A DNA stretch of 64,000 nt, from NCBI RefSeq assembly GCF_014194695.1, contig NZ_JACIAH010000002.1:124001-188000 (forward strand), written 5' to 3'. The translations under genes and the position numbers were made by a program. The notes below the pieces were generated by a model that ran no database searches, was not told the origin of the DNA, and was given only the letters and a program-made list of their open reading frames with translations. Source of the stretch: Rhizobium sp. BK399. GTDB taxonomy: Bacteria; Pseudomonadota; Alphaproteobacteria; Rhizobiales; Rhizobiaceae. Shown piece by piece: positions 55,301-63,358 of the stretch (positions are counted from its first letter, which is position 1; each line of letters begins with the position of its first letter).

Positions 55301-56554
55301 ATGACGCTTATCCCAACGGCCAATTGGGCGGCCAGCTTTCACTATGGATTCCGAGACTGCCTATACCCGTCTTCCCTGGACGCGGTTTGCGAAATCGTGG
55401 CGCGATCGCCAAAGATAAAGACGCTGGGATCCGGCCACTCGTTCAATGCGATCGCGGATGGCGAAGTTGCCCTGTCGCTCGCCGATCTGCCAATCAACCC
55501 TCTCGTCGAGAGTGACGGAACGCAAGTTTCCGTTGCCGGTCATTGCACCTATGGCGAGCTTGCGCTTTTCCTCCATCGCCATCGTCTGGCCGTTCACAAC
55601 CTGGCCTCCCTACCCCACATCTCCATCGCCGGAGCGATCGCAACAGCGACGCACGGCTCGGGCAATCGGAACGGCAATCTGGCGACGGCGGTCTCAGGAC
55701 TCGAAATTGTCGCTGGCGACGGCCGCCTGATGAAAGTTGCTCGCGGCGATGCCGATTTCGCCGGCATGGTCGTGCACCTCGGCGCCCTTGGTGTCGTTAC
55801 ACGTGTGACGCTTGACGTTCAGCCGGAGTTTCAGGTCGCGCAGTGCGTCTACGACGGATTGGCTTGGGACAAGCTCTTGGCTAACCTCGATGAAATCATG
55901 GCTTTGGGTTACAGCGTCAGTGTGTTCACCCAATGGGGCCAGCAAGTGGGGTCGATCTGGGTCAAGAGAACCGCATCAGACGATAAATGGCCTGCGGACA
56001 TCCACGGTGCAACGCGCGCAACGGTCAACCGGCATCCGATAAGCGGATTGGATGCACAAAACTCCACCGAACAACTCGGGCAGTATGGGCGCTGGTCCGA
56101 CAGGCTACCGCACTTCAAGATGGGCTTCACGCCGAGCAACGGCGAGGAGATACAGTCCGAGTTCCACATCCCACGGGAATACGGAGCGGCTTCCATCGAC
56201 GCTCTGCTGTCGATCCGTGAGAAGTTTGCCCATCTGGTGCAGGCGGCCGAGTTCCGGACAGTTGCGGCAGATGAACTATGGCTCAGCCCGCAATATCGCC
56301 GCGACACGCTCTCGATCCACTTCACCTGGACTCGGGATCAAGACGCGGTGAACGCGGCTGCGAGGCACATTGAGCAGGCGCTGTCGCCCTTCGCGCCCCT
56401 GCCACACTGGGGCAAGGTTTTCACGGGCCACCACGTCGGCGGCAAATATGAAAAGCTTGCCGAATTTGCCCGCCTCCGAGACCGGATGGATCCGGAGCGG
56501 ACGTTCTCCAACCCGTGGTTGGAAACCGTCGTATTCGGCTCAGGTGAAGGCTAA
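55301..56554 (+). CDS. FAD-dependent alditol/aldonolactone oxidase-like protein
   Basis: A 417-residue VAO-family flavoprotein. The FAD domain has LGSGHSFNAIAD (about 40-51), where the His matches the covalent flavin-histidine of alditol oxidase (AldO), followed by ISIAGAIATATHGSGNRNG. The C-terminus GKVFTGHHVGGKYEKL with DRMDPERTFSNPW is the ALO/AldO signature. It would oxidise an alditol or aldonolactone with oxygen. There is no signal peptide. ATG 55301 follows GAGG. Xylitol/sorbitol oxidase or gulonolactone dehydrogenase activities are alternatives. Confidence 0.86.
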   Translation: MTLIPTANWAASFHYGFRDCLYPSSLDAVCEIVARSPKIKTLGSGHSFNAIADGEVALSLADLPINPLVESDGTQVSVAGHCTYGELALFLHRHRLAVHNLASLPHISIAGAIATATHGSGNRNGNLATAVSGLEIVAGDGRLMKVARGDADFAGMVVHLGALGVVTRVTLDVQPEFQVAQCVYDGLAWDKLLANLDEIMALGYSVSVFTQWGQQVGSIWVKRTASDDKWPADIHGATRATVNRHPISGLDAQNSTEQLGQYGRWSDRLPHFKMGFTPSNGEEIQSEFHIPREYGAASIDALLSIREKFAHLVQAAEFRTVAADELWLSPQYRRDTLSIHFTWTRDQDAVNAAARHIEQALSPFAPLPHWGKVFTGHHVGGKYEKLAEFARLRDRMDPERTFSNPWLETVVFGSGEG

Positions 56555-56666
56555 GCGCTGGCCGCGAACGAGGTTTGGCTCGACCTGATCGAACTGCAAC
56601 TTTCTCCGGAAGGGATCGCTGGCAGCACAGAGCTCGCGCTTCAAACTACGCCAGCTGGAATGGCAA

Positions 56667-57158
56667 TCATGCCAGGCGCAACGCGTCGAGATCCTTCGCC
56701 AGCATCAGGGCGAGCGCCTCGACCACAAGGTTGTGGTCGTCGCGCTGTGGCAAGCCGGAGACGGTGACTGCTCCAATGCAGCCGGTGCCCTTTACATTGA
56801 TCGGAAAGCTGCCGCCGTGTGGCGCATAGTCGGCATCCAACAGGCCGTTGTCGGCAACCGTCTTGCCCTTCTGCTTGAGGTCGAGGCCGATTGCATAGCT
56901 GCTTCTGAAATAGCGTAGCACCAGGTTGCGCTTGCGCCGTACCCATTGAACGTTATCCGGCGTAACGCCCGGGAGCGCGGCATAGAAAACCGGCATTGCA
57001 TGCAGCGTGACATCGATCGCGACGCCGAGACCGCGTTCGCTCGCGAGTTCCTGCAGGAGCCTGCCGAGCTGCCATGCCGTCGTGAGATCGAAGGTGTCGA
57101 AGCTTAGCAGCCTCTCCTGGTCGGCGATCCGTCCGAGGTCTTCATCGGGCATGGTCAT
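56667..57158 (-). CDS. UPF0303 / GlcG-HbpS-like family protein
   Basis: A 163-residue cytosolic protein of the UPF0303 family (heme-degrading-domain-like fold). Conserved segments include FYAALPGVTPDNVQWVRRKR (about 70-89) and DYAPHGGSFPINVKGTGCIG near the C-terminus. Function in bacteria is not established. ATG 57158 follows AGGAGAGGG; the longer frame upstream to 57284 crosses non-coding sequence. Confidence 0.8.
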   Translation of the reverse strand: MTMPDEDLGRIADQERLLSFDTFDLTTAWQLGRLLQELASERGLGVAIDVTLHAMPVFYAALPGVTPDNVQWVRRKRNLVLRYFRSSYAIGLDLKQKGKTVADNGLLDADYAPHGGSFPINVKGTGCIGAVTVSGLPQRDDHNLVVEALALMLAKDLDALRLA

Positions 57159-57351
57159 GTTTGTTCCCTCTCCTGCAATGCTTTTTTCTGAACAAATGCA
57201 AGCGGAAGGGAAAAGTAAAGCAGAATCGTGGCGATACCCTAGAGCTACAGGAGAGCATTGTGAATGATCGCGGATTGTCGGCATCGCGGTCTAGCGCAGT
57301 CGTATCGGCACCGGCCACAAAATGGATTGACGCACCACATAACGCGGCGGG

Positions 57352-57377
57352 GGCCGGCGCAGACAATTGCGCCGGCC
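57352..57377 (-). terminator. GC hairpin downstream of the 57445-57828 gene
   Basis: GGCCGGCGC / GCGCCGGCC with an 8-nt loop; no U-tract on either strand, so termination is uncertain. Confidence 0.35.
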
Positions 57378-57444
57378 TCAAGCAGTCCTTCATGCCCCTG
57401 TGATTTTCATGCCGGAAGCGCGACGGATCACCGCAGTCCGCCAC

Positions 57445-57828
57445 TCAACTGTCGGCGTGGCGTTCAGCCGTCTGTTCCGCAACGGCGGCGATTTCAGGCA
57501 CGCCGTTGGCCAGAAGGCGCTTGCGAACCAGGACGCCCATGACGCGGGCGGCGGTCGAGAAACTCATTTGGTCGAGCGGTCCCTCGCCTTCCCAAGGCTT
57601 TGTCAGCCGTTCGGTGACGGCCCCGACGATATTCATCGGAACGATATCGTCGCATTGGCGCATCGCTTCAAAGACCTGGCTGATGGGAACGACGCGTCCT
57701 TCGAAGGTGACGATTGGTTCCGTGAGTTCCGTATCCCACTCTTCGAAGGCATAGAGTGCTTCGCGGAAGAGTTCCTGAAGGGTGAACGGGGCGTGTCCAT
57801 TGTGAAGCGGCGGCAAGGCATTCGTCAT
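57445..57828 (-). CDS. Conserved-looking hypothetical protein
   Basis: A 127-residue acidic cytosolic protein that I do not recognise. It has no signal, membrane segment or catalytic motif; predicted secondary structure is mainly helical (LQELFREALYAFEEWDTEL, SQVFEAMRQCDDIV). The start ATG 57828 has a near-perfect AAGAGGAGACAGAC leader, which supports it as a real gene. Flanking genes give no functional hint. Confidence 0.65.
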   Translation of the reverse strand: MTNALPPLHNGHAPFTLQELFREALYAFEEWDTELTEPIVTFEGRVVPISQVFEAMRQCDDIVPMNIVGAVTERLTKPWEGEGPLDQMSFSTAARVMGVLVRKRLLANGVPEIAAVAEQTAERHADS

Positions 57829-58006
57829 GTCTGTCTCCTCTTTAGGGCTAGTGCCATTCCTCCTTTTCGGCCGGGCAGCTACGTGGGAAGCAGAACTCAG
57901 GTTTCCCCTGCGGGACCGAATAACACGATCTATGTTATAGTGTAATATATGCGTGAGAAAGCCTTTTATCGGCCTCACGGTTCCCGCGCACCGTAGAAAA
58001 GAAATA

Positions 58007-58038
58007 GGCCATTGATATTGCAGCGAATATCAATGGCC
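58007..58038 (-). terminator. Terminator after the SIMPL-domain gene
   Basis: A 13-bp perfect stem GGCCATTGATATT / AATATCAATGGCC (loop GCAGCG) with TATTTCTTTTC on the minus side, 39 nt past the stop. Confidence 0.82.
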
Positions 58039-58077
58039 GTTTAATCTCAAATGGAAGGCGGCCGAGCCACCCGACGA

Positions 58078-58821
58078 TCATTGCGCGATCGAAAACGTCA
58101 CGTTGACGGTAATGTTGTAGCTCGTCTCACCGCCCTGGATGGGAACGGCTGAGTCGGCCCCCTCCTTCATCATTGCTGCCCGAAAAACCGGCACCGGCTG
58201 CGGGCGCGGCAGGGTCTCGGTGATCTCGACCACGCGGCCGAGCTTGACATCGGCGGCTTCGGCAAGCGTCTTCGCCTTCGCGATGGCATTGGCAACGGCA
58301 TTCTTGCGTGCCTCCTCCATCGCTTTCTCCGGCTTGTCGTTGGTGAACTGGATGTCGCCGCCCTGGTTGACGCCGAGCGTAACCGCCTCGTCGAGGATGG
58401 CGCCGAGCTTGGACAGGTCGCGGACACGCACGCTCAGCGAATTGGACACCTGGTATGCGATCAACTCCGGGGGCTTGGGCTGGCCATCGTTGGATTGCGG
58501 ATAATTGAATTGCGGTTGCACGGAAAAGCCGGAGGTCTGGAGATCCCGCTCGGCAATACCTGCCTTTTTCAGCGCAGCCAGCACCTCGCTCATCGCCTTA
58601 TTGTTCTCGTCGAGCGCTTCACGTGCGGTTTTTGCCTGCTTCACAACGGAAAGGTTGAGCACCGCCATGTCGGGCGCTACGCTGGCCTGGCCCTCGCCGC
58701 TAACGGAAATCACGGGCTCGCGAGACTGGGAATCGGCAGCCAGCGTCGGCAGTGCCGTGGCAGCAGCGGTCGGAAGGCTCAGCAGAAGGCTGAAGGCGAT
58801 TGTTCTGGTGTTAGGCAACAC
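58078..58821 (-). CDS. Periplasmic SIMPL-domain (DUF541) protein
   Basis: A 247-residue exported protein. The signal peptide covers about residues 1-28 (TLAA|DSQ). The mature part is one SIMPL domain: EPVISVSGEGQASVAPDMAV at the start and the end SYNITVNVTFSI. Bacterial homologues (such as BP26/Omp28 of Brucella) are periplasmic or outer-membrane associated and oligomeric; molecular function is poorly known. Monocistronic between a terminator and the tRNA locus. Confidence 0.87.
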   Translation of the reverse strand: MLPNTRTIAFSLLLSLPTAAATALPTLAADSQSREPVISVSGEGQASVAPDMAVLNLSVVKQAKTAREALDENNKAMSEVLAALKKAGIAERDLQTSGFSVQPQFNYPQSNDGQPKPPELIAYQVSNSLSVRVRDLSKLGAILDEAVTLGVNQGGDIQFTNDKPEKAMEEARKNAVANAIAKAKTLAEAADVKLGRVVEITETLPRPQPVPVFRAAMMKEGADSAVPIQGGETSYNITVNVTFSIAQ

Positions 58822-58976
58822 GATATTTCACTCCGTGATTGTGAAGTCTCGTTTGTCGTCTTGCCGATTGATTGTGAAGCTATTGCGGCAGTCCCTTGTG
58901 ACCGCTGCAGAATTGCGTTAGAGCGAAACCCGTTCCGGGGAACCATTGCGCCGGACACGGCAGCGACGTTGCCGCC

Positions 58977-59052
58977 GGGCCTGTAGCTCAATGGTTAGAG
59001 CCGGCGGCTCATAACCGCTTGGTTGGGGGTTCGAGTCCCTCCGGGCCCACCA
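58977..59052 (+). tRNA. tRNA with CAT anticodon, tRNA-Ile2-like
   Basis: A 76-nt cloverleaf including encoded CCA. The acceptor stem GGGCCTG pairs with CGGGCCC (one G-T), the anticodon stem-loop GGCGG-CTCATAA-CCGCT shows anticodon CAT, and the T loop is TTCGAGT. The D arm and anticodon region (GGTTAGAGC..GGCGGCTCATAACCGCTTGGT) look like tRNA-Ile2, whose C34 is modified to lysidine by TilS, more than elongator tRNA-Met, but the isotype is inferred. Its 3' end abuts an integrase-bearing element. Confidence 0.9.
59010..59052 (+). other. Probable attachment site (left end) in the tRNA 3' half
   Basis: The integrase gene ends 63 nt from the tRNA 3' end. Tyrosine integrases of this kind usually recombine within the anticodon-to-3' end portion and restore the tRNA. 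The matching right-end repeat lies outside the window, so the exact core is unknown. Confidence 0.5.
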
Positions 59053-59097
59053 ATTTCCTTTAATATCAATGCCTTACATGGGCGAGTCACCTAAGAT

Positions 59098-59114
59098 TCA
59101 CTTATTTTAAGTGA
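59098..59114. repeat. Inverted repeat next to the integrase stop
   Basis: TCACTTA-TTT-TAAGTGA is a perfect 7-bp inverted repeat, nested in GAGTCAC (59084-59090) and GTGACTC (59111-59117). It could be the integrase terminator on the minus strand or arm-type binding sites in attL. Confidence 0.5.
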
Positions 59115-59115
59115 C

Positions 59116-60288
59116 TCATTCAACGGCCCGAAGCCGCCGCACCTGCGCCGAACGGCGAGTCCCGGCCTCGGCGGCGCGGAAAGCCATCGGCTCGGCTTCC
59201 AATTCGTTCAAGTAGATCGTCGTCGTCGTCAGATTTTTGTGGCCCAATGCCTTTTGCAGGGCGAATACGTCAGTCTGGCCATTGCTTGCGCCCTCGGCGA
59301 TCTCGCTCGCGAAAGTCCGGCGCAAGCCGTGCAGCGAAAAGCCCTCGCCTTCAAATCCGGCCTGTGCGGTCCAGATTGCCATCTGGTTCGTCAAGGATTT
59401 CTCGCTGAAAGCCGTGCCGAATGTCGTCTTCAGGATCGAGCCGCCTCGGCTTCGATCAAGCGCGTTCAAGGCTTCCTCCAGTTCAGGCCGGACGACTAGC
59501 ACTATCTTGACGTTGCCGCCATTGCCCTTGTTCTTTTGCGTCTCGAATTCGATCAGCGTGGCGACCTGTATCTCGTCGTTTTCGTCGATGTACCTTTTCG
59601 TCCGCACCTGATCCCATGCGATCCGCGCAATGTCGCCGCGCCGCCCGCAGCCATACCTTGCCAGCGCATAGGCCGTCCGCGCCGGGCTGCCGAGCGCATG
59701 GCGTTTCTCGTAAGCCTGACAAACATGATCAGGCCAGCGCTTTTGCGGCGTGGCCTTCGGCAACCGTGGCCGTTCCAAATCGAGGCCCAAATTGCGGATT
59801 GCCGCGCACTCAGGAAAGGCGTTGATCGCCGCCTTGAACAATTTGCGGATCGCGATTCCGACGCGCTTGGCCTTGTGCGGGCCAAGGCTTTTCAAATGCG
59901 CGCGGAGCAAAGGCAACAGTTCGGCCTCTGACGTGGTGACAGCGGCACCGCTGAATGTCGCGGTCGAATTCGGCACCATGCGAGCATTCAGGAAAATCTC
60001 CGTAAAGCGCCGATGTCCCAGCGTCGTTTGCGGATCAAAAGCCTTCCATTCGTCGCTCCGCTTCCATGCGACAAAGGCGTCGCTGAATGTCGGGGGCTTC
60101 TTTTCGACCTTCTTCTCGGCGGGTGCGTCGACCAGCAGCCTCAATCGTTCGTAGACCTCGGCGAATTCTACCGAGTCGATATCTGGCGGCAGGGTTTTCT
60201 GGCCGACCAGCGGGTGGCGATAGACAAGCTTGCCGCCCTTCAGCTGGTGGACGTTCGCCCATTGCTCGAATCGCTGCTTACGCGCCAT
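59116..60288 (-). CDS. int: Tyrosine recombinase (site-specific integrase)
   Basis: A 390-residue integrase. The N-terminal half (about 1-110) carries an Arm/DUF4102-poor but phage-integrase-like region, and a SAM-like core-binding domain covers about 65-165. The catalytic domain has the box I Arg in RYGCGRRGDI (216/217), box II HGLRR (His320, Arg323), LGHKN (His350) and Tyr359 in TIYLNE, so it looks active. Its 3' end faces the tRNA, the usual arrangement. The start overlaps the XRE-regulator stop by 11 nt, so the two are co-expressed. Confidence 0.93.
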   Translation of the reverse strand: MARKQRFEQWANVHQLKGGKLVYRHPLVGQKTLPPDIDSVEFAEVYERLRLLVDAPAEKKVEKKPPTFSDAFVAWKRSDEWKAFDPQTTLGHRRFTEIFLNARMVPNSTATFSGAAVTTSEAELLPLLRAHLKSLGPHKAKRVGIAIRKLFKAAINAFPECAAIRNLGLDLERPRLPKATPQKRWPDHVCQAYEKRHALGSPARTAYALARYGCGRRGDIARIAWDQVRTKRYIDENDEIQVATLIEFETQKNKGNGGNVKIVLVVRPELEEALNALDRSRGGSILKTTFGTAFSEKSLTNQMAIWTAQAGFEGEGFSLHGLRRTFASEIAEGASNGQTDVFALQKALGHKNLTTTTIYLNELEAEPMAFRAAEAGTRRSAQVRRLRAVE

Positions 60289-60469
60289 GCTCGCCTCCCT
60301 CGATCTTGGTGTTCTCCATGACCAGCCTGAGAAGGCCTTCGTAGCTGAAAGCCCGGCCCTGCTCGATCCCGTTCAACGTCCTTGGGCTCATGTCCAGGTA
60401 CGCCGCCGCGACGGCTACCGAATGCGGCTTGCGCCATTGCTTGAGCTTCTCGCCTAGTGTCATTTCCAT
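60278..60469 (-). CDS. Small XRE-like HTH protein
   Basis: A 63-residue helix-turn-helix protein. The segment SVAVAAAYLDMSPRTLNGIE (about 17-36) fits a Cro/CI-type HTH, and GLLRLVMENTKIEGGE continues the fold. It overlaps the integrase start and is transcribed with it, so it may be an excisionase-like directionality factor or a regulator of integration. It is too short for an effector domain. Confidence 0.65.
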   Translation of the reverse strand: MEMTLGEKLKQWRKPHSVAVAAAYLDMSPRTLNGIEQGRAFSYEGLLRLVMENTKIEGGEHGA

Positions 60470-60511
60470 TGCGCGAATCCTTCCTGTCGGTTGCTTGCGG
60501 GTTGACGTTAA

Positions 60512-60562
60512 TGCGCGCTATGCGCAGTTGGAAGTCAGTCCTTGCATTTCCGAAAGGGAAAT
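60512..60562. promoter_or_regulatory. Palindromes in the divergent control region of the element
   Basis: TGCGC-GCTAT-GCGCA (60512-60526) and ATTTCC-GAAAG-GGAAAT (60546-60562) are perfect inverted repeats upstream of the XRE gene. The 243-nt region also holds two GCGACGT copies. These are candidate operators for the XRE protein. Confidence 0.45.
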
Positions 60563-60712
60563 TTTGGCATGCGATACCGTCGGCCAAAAGCGCCCTCGCT
60601 TTTGACATAACTTATTGATTAGCCGCGACGTTTCGGCTTGGAAAACGCTTGCGACGTCAAGCGCTCGCATGTAATTTAAGCGCTATCTAATATTCAAGCA
60701 AGGCGTCCGAAA

Positions 60713-60931
60713 ATGGATGATCGAATCCGCTTCAAAGAGATCGAGGCAAGATACAAGATCAAACGCCCGGAGTTGTCCGTGCTGCAAAAGCACGCCGGTT
60801 ATCCTCGGCCTGCCAAGCGCGGCCCTCATCAAAGCGATCCAGCCGAATATGATCTCGCCATCTGTGATCATTGGGACCGGCGCATCAACGAACTGAAACA
60901 GGAGATCGCGGAGCTAATGGCCTCCGCATGA
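60713..60931 (+). CDS. Small unknown protein of the element
   Basis: A 72-residue hydrophilic protein starting MDDRIRFKEIEARYKIKRPE. The pattern KRPELSVLQKHAGYPRP resembles a degenerate helix-turn-helix with a proline-rich wing, followed by an amphipathic helix (RRINELKQEIAELMAS). It is transcribed divergently from the regulator-integrase pair. It could be an AlpA/excisionase-like factor, but no family is recognised. Confidence 0.5.
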   Translation: MDDRIRFKEIEARYKIKRPELSVLQKHAGYPRPAKRGPHQSDPAEYDLAICDHWDRRINELKQEIAELMASA

Positions 60932-61193
60932 AATGAAACCGCCCGGCTTGCGAGAGCCGAGCGGCGGAAGGACATGGATACCATTAGAAGCCGCTAAAGT
61001 ATAAGTCCTCCGCCTCCCTCCCGCAAGCCGCGCCATTGCCATAAAGGCAACGCGCAATGTCAACGTTATTCGAAGTGCAGGCCTGATATGTCCGCCCGGC
61101 TGGTTTCACCCCACCAGCCGATCACCAAGGCCCGCCCCGGACTCGGGCATTCCCTTTTTGGCAACGCCGCCTCTCCCGATCAGGAGGCGGGCC
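60932..61193. other. Non-coding stretch before the primase-like gene
   Basis: 262 nt with no supported gene. A 37-codon frame (61088-61201) overlaps the next start but has no convincing ribosome site and no recognisable product. Confidence 0.4.
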
Positions 61194-62090
61194 ATGATTG
61201 ATTTCACGACAGCCCGAACCCTCTTGGCCGACCGCGACGAATTCGATTGCGCCTGCCCGGAATGCGGCCCCGGCTGCAAGTCGCCAGCCAATCGCGTCCG
61301 AAAGGTTCTCCGCCTCTGGCCCATTGCCGATGGCATCATTGGCTACCATTGCTGCCGTTGCCCCGTTGAGCAATCCGGCTATGTCCGCGACGGCCATGCC
61401 CCCGCCCTTACCGCCGAGCAAAGGCAGGCGATTGCAAGGCATAGGCGGGAGGCGCAGCGAAGGGCCGAGGCCAAGGCGGAAAGCAAGCGGGAGTTCGTCC
61501 GCAAGCTATGGGGCGAAAGCCGGGATAGCGCCGACAGCGCGTGGGTCGAAAGCTACCTTGGTGGGCGCGGCCTGAGATTGCCCGCCGATACCTATTGGCG
61601 AAAGCGGACGCTCAGATACCATCCCGCCTGCCCATTCCGCGACGATCCGCCCGGCCCGGCATTGCTGGGCGCGTTCACGACGTATCCGCTGACAATCCCG
61701 CGCGATCCTTATGAGGATCCGGAAGTCGAGGCGATCCATCGCATTCGCGGGCGCGGCCATGACAACAAGGCCATGCTTGGCCCGGTCGCCGGAAAGGCGG
61801 TGCAATACGGCAGCTGGGAAACGGCAAGCCGGGCGGTCTTGTCCGTCTGCGAAGGTGTCGAAGACATGATCGCCCTTGTCGCGAAGGGCGTCTTTCCGAT
61901 CTGGGCCATGGGTAGCGCGGGCGCAATCGCCTCGCTGCCGCCCCTGCCGTATCCGAGCAAGCTCGTCGTCTTCGCCGACAATGACGAAACCGGATTGAAT
62001 GCCGCCAGGTGCGCCGCCAGGCGTTGGGCCGAGGCCGGAACGCCAGCGCGGATCAGGTATCGTTCCAGCGGGGACTATGCCGATGGATGA
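61194..62090 (+). CDS. Toprim-domain primase-like protein
   Basis: A 298-residue protein. The N-terminal zinc ribbon reads CACPECGPGCKS (Cys19-28) with HCCRC (52-56). A helical, charged middle (about 75-110) follows. The C-terminal Toprim domain shows LSVCEGVEDMIAL (catalytic Glu) and VVFADNDETGLNAA (the DxD-type metal site). This matches the short phage/plasmid Toprim proteins (DUF7146-like) rather than DnaG, lacking a separate catalytic N-terminal DnaG core. AGGAGG sits 7 nt before the ATG. It overlaps the ATPase gene by 8 nt, suggesting joint priming and unwinding. Confidence 0.82.
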   Translation: MIDFTTARTLLADRDEFDCACPECGPGCKSPANRVRKVLRLWPIADGIIGYHCCRCPVEQSGYVRDGHAPALTAEQRQAIARHRREAQRRAEAKAESKREFVRKLWGESRDSADSAWVESYLGGRGLRLPADTYWRKRTLRYHPACPFRDDPPGPALLGAFTTYPLTIPRDPYEDPEVEAIHRIRGRGHDNKAMLGPVAGKAVQYGSWETASRAVLSVCEGVEDMIALVAKGVFPIWAMGSAGAIASLPPLPYPSKLVVFADNDETGLNAARCAARRWAEAGTPARIRYRSSGDYADG

Positions 62091-63144
62091 CCAGTCCCGC
62101 TCTGAGCATTTCGAGGATTTCGCGGCCCGACCACAGCAGGCGAAGAAGAAGACGGCGGCGGCAGGACCGCCAATGCCAGACACCATTTCCGGTGCCGATC
62201 TGATGGCCGCTACATTCCCGGAGATCGATTTCGTCGTTCCGGGCATCGTCGCACCGGGTGTCACAATGCTGGCCGGGCGACCGAAAATCGGGAAGTCATG
62301 GCTGACCATGGATTGGGGACTGGCCGTCGCCAACGGCGGCTTCGCCCTCGGCAATATCAAGGTCACGCAAGGTGGCGTCCTGTATTTGGGCCTTGAGGAC
62401 AATCGCCGTCGCCTGCAAGCACGGCTCAAGCAGATCGCGCCCGGTCAGGAAATCCCGGCAAATCTGCATTTCGCCTGCGAATGGCCGCGATCCGATCAGG
62501 GCGGGGCCGATCTGATCCGCCGCAAGCTGACCGAGATAGAAAACCCCCGCCTTGTCATCATCGACGTGATCGGCAAGCTCCGCCCGCTTCGCGCGCCGAA
62601 AGACCTCTATCTGGCGGACTACTTGGCAATCGAGCCGATCAAGAAGATTGCCGACGATTACGCCAACCTCGGAATTGTCGTCTGCCACCATGTTTCAAAA
62701 CGTCAGGACGCCGCCGATCCGTTCGATTGCGTATCTGGCTCGACCGGCTTGACCGGAGCTTGCGATACCGTCGCGATCCTCGCCCGCGACACGCAAGGGA
62801 CGACGCTCTACGGGCGGGGCCGCGACGTCGAGGAATTCCATATCGCGCTGTCTTTCGACGCCAGCCACGGCCAGTTCGCCAGCCTTGGTGACGCCGACGA
62901 GGCGCGCCGATCCGAACAGCGGCGGGCGATCCTGAAGGCGCTTGACGAACACGGCCCGATGCGCCCGGCAGACATCGCAAAGGCCACCAGCCTGAAAGCC
63001 GCGAATGTCTACACGCTATTGGCGAACATGGTGAAAAAAGGCGAGATCGAGAAGGACGAGGCCGGAAAATACGGACGATCCAATCGGGAATCCAATCGAG
63101 GAACAAATTCCTACGAAAACGGCAGATGGTCAGTATACCAATGA
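62083..63144 (+). CDS. RepA-like AAA (RecA-fold) ATPase with C-terminal winged helix
   Basis: A 353-residue hexameric-helicase-type ATPase (AAA_25/RepA-like). Walker A is GRPKIGKSW (65-73), Walker B LVIID (157-161), and IVVCHHVSKR a sensor-like strand. The last about 60 residues form a winged helix (RPADIAKATSLKAANVYTLL). Probable role: replicative helicase or initiator of the element. ATG 62083 is chosen; ATG 62077 is 6 nt upstream. Two TCCAATCG repeats of the downstream cluster lie inside its last codons. Confidence 0.83.
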   Translation: MDDQSRSEHFEDFAARPQQAKKKTAAAGPPMPDTISGADLMAATFPEIDFVVPGIVAPGVTMLAGRPKIGKSWLTMDWGLAVANGGFALGNIKVTQGGVLYLGLEDNRRRLQARLKQIAPGQEIPANLHFACEWPRSDQGGADLIRRKLTEIENPRLVIIDVIGKLRPLRAPKDLYLADYLAIEPIKKIADDYANLGIVVCHHVSKRQDAADPFDCVSGSTGLTGACDTVAILARDTQGTTLYGRGRDVEEFHIALSFDASHGQFASLGDADEARRSEQRRAILKALDEHGPMRPADIAKATSLKAANVYTLLANMVKKGEIEKDEAGKYGRSNRESNRGTNSYENGRWSVYQ

Positions 63145-63332
63145 TTTCAGAGGCTTAAGCTGTCTTCGAATTATGTCTCGCACACACAAGGGTATTTGAT
63201 CGATTGGATTTGTATCAATAGGAGGAAAATAGGCAATGAAAACAGATAGATAAGATCCATCGATTTTAGGGGTGGTCCGATTGGATCGATTGGATTTTGC
63301 CGGAATCCAATTCGATCCAATCGATCCAATCG
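63079..63332. repeat. Iteron-like repeat cluster, possible origin
   Basis: Seven exact copies of TCCAATCG or its complement lie at 63079, 63091, 63201, 63278, 63287, 63316 and 63325, plus one imperfect copy near 63305. The last four form a perfect 19-bp inverted repeat CCGATTGGATCGATTGGAT (63277-63295 / 63315-63333) with a 19-nt loop. The region between is AT-rich. This layout is like iterons beside a Rep protein. Confidence 0.72.
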
Positions 63333-63358
63333 GTACTTGGTAGGAAGGGATTGAAAAA

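Noticed and set aside
61088..61201. A 37-codon frame before the Toprim gene
   Set aside because: No ribosome site and overlap with the next start; kept only as a remark.
63079..63332. CRISPR array
   Set aside because: The repeat unit is only 8-10 nt, in both orientations with irregular spacing, and no cas gene is near.
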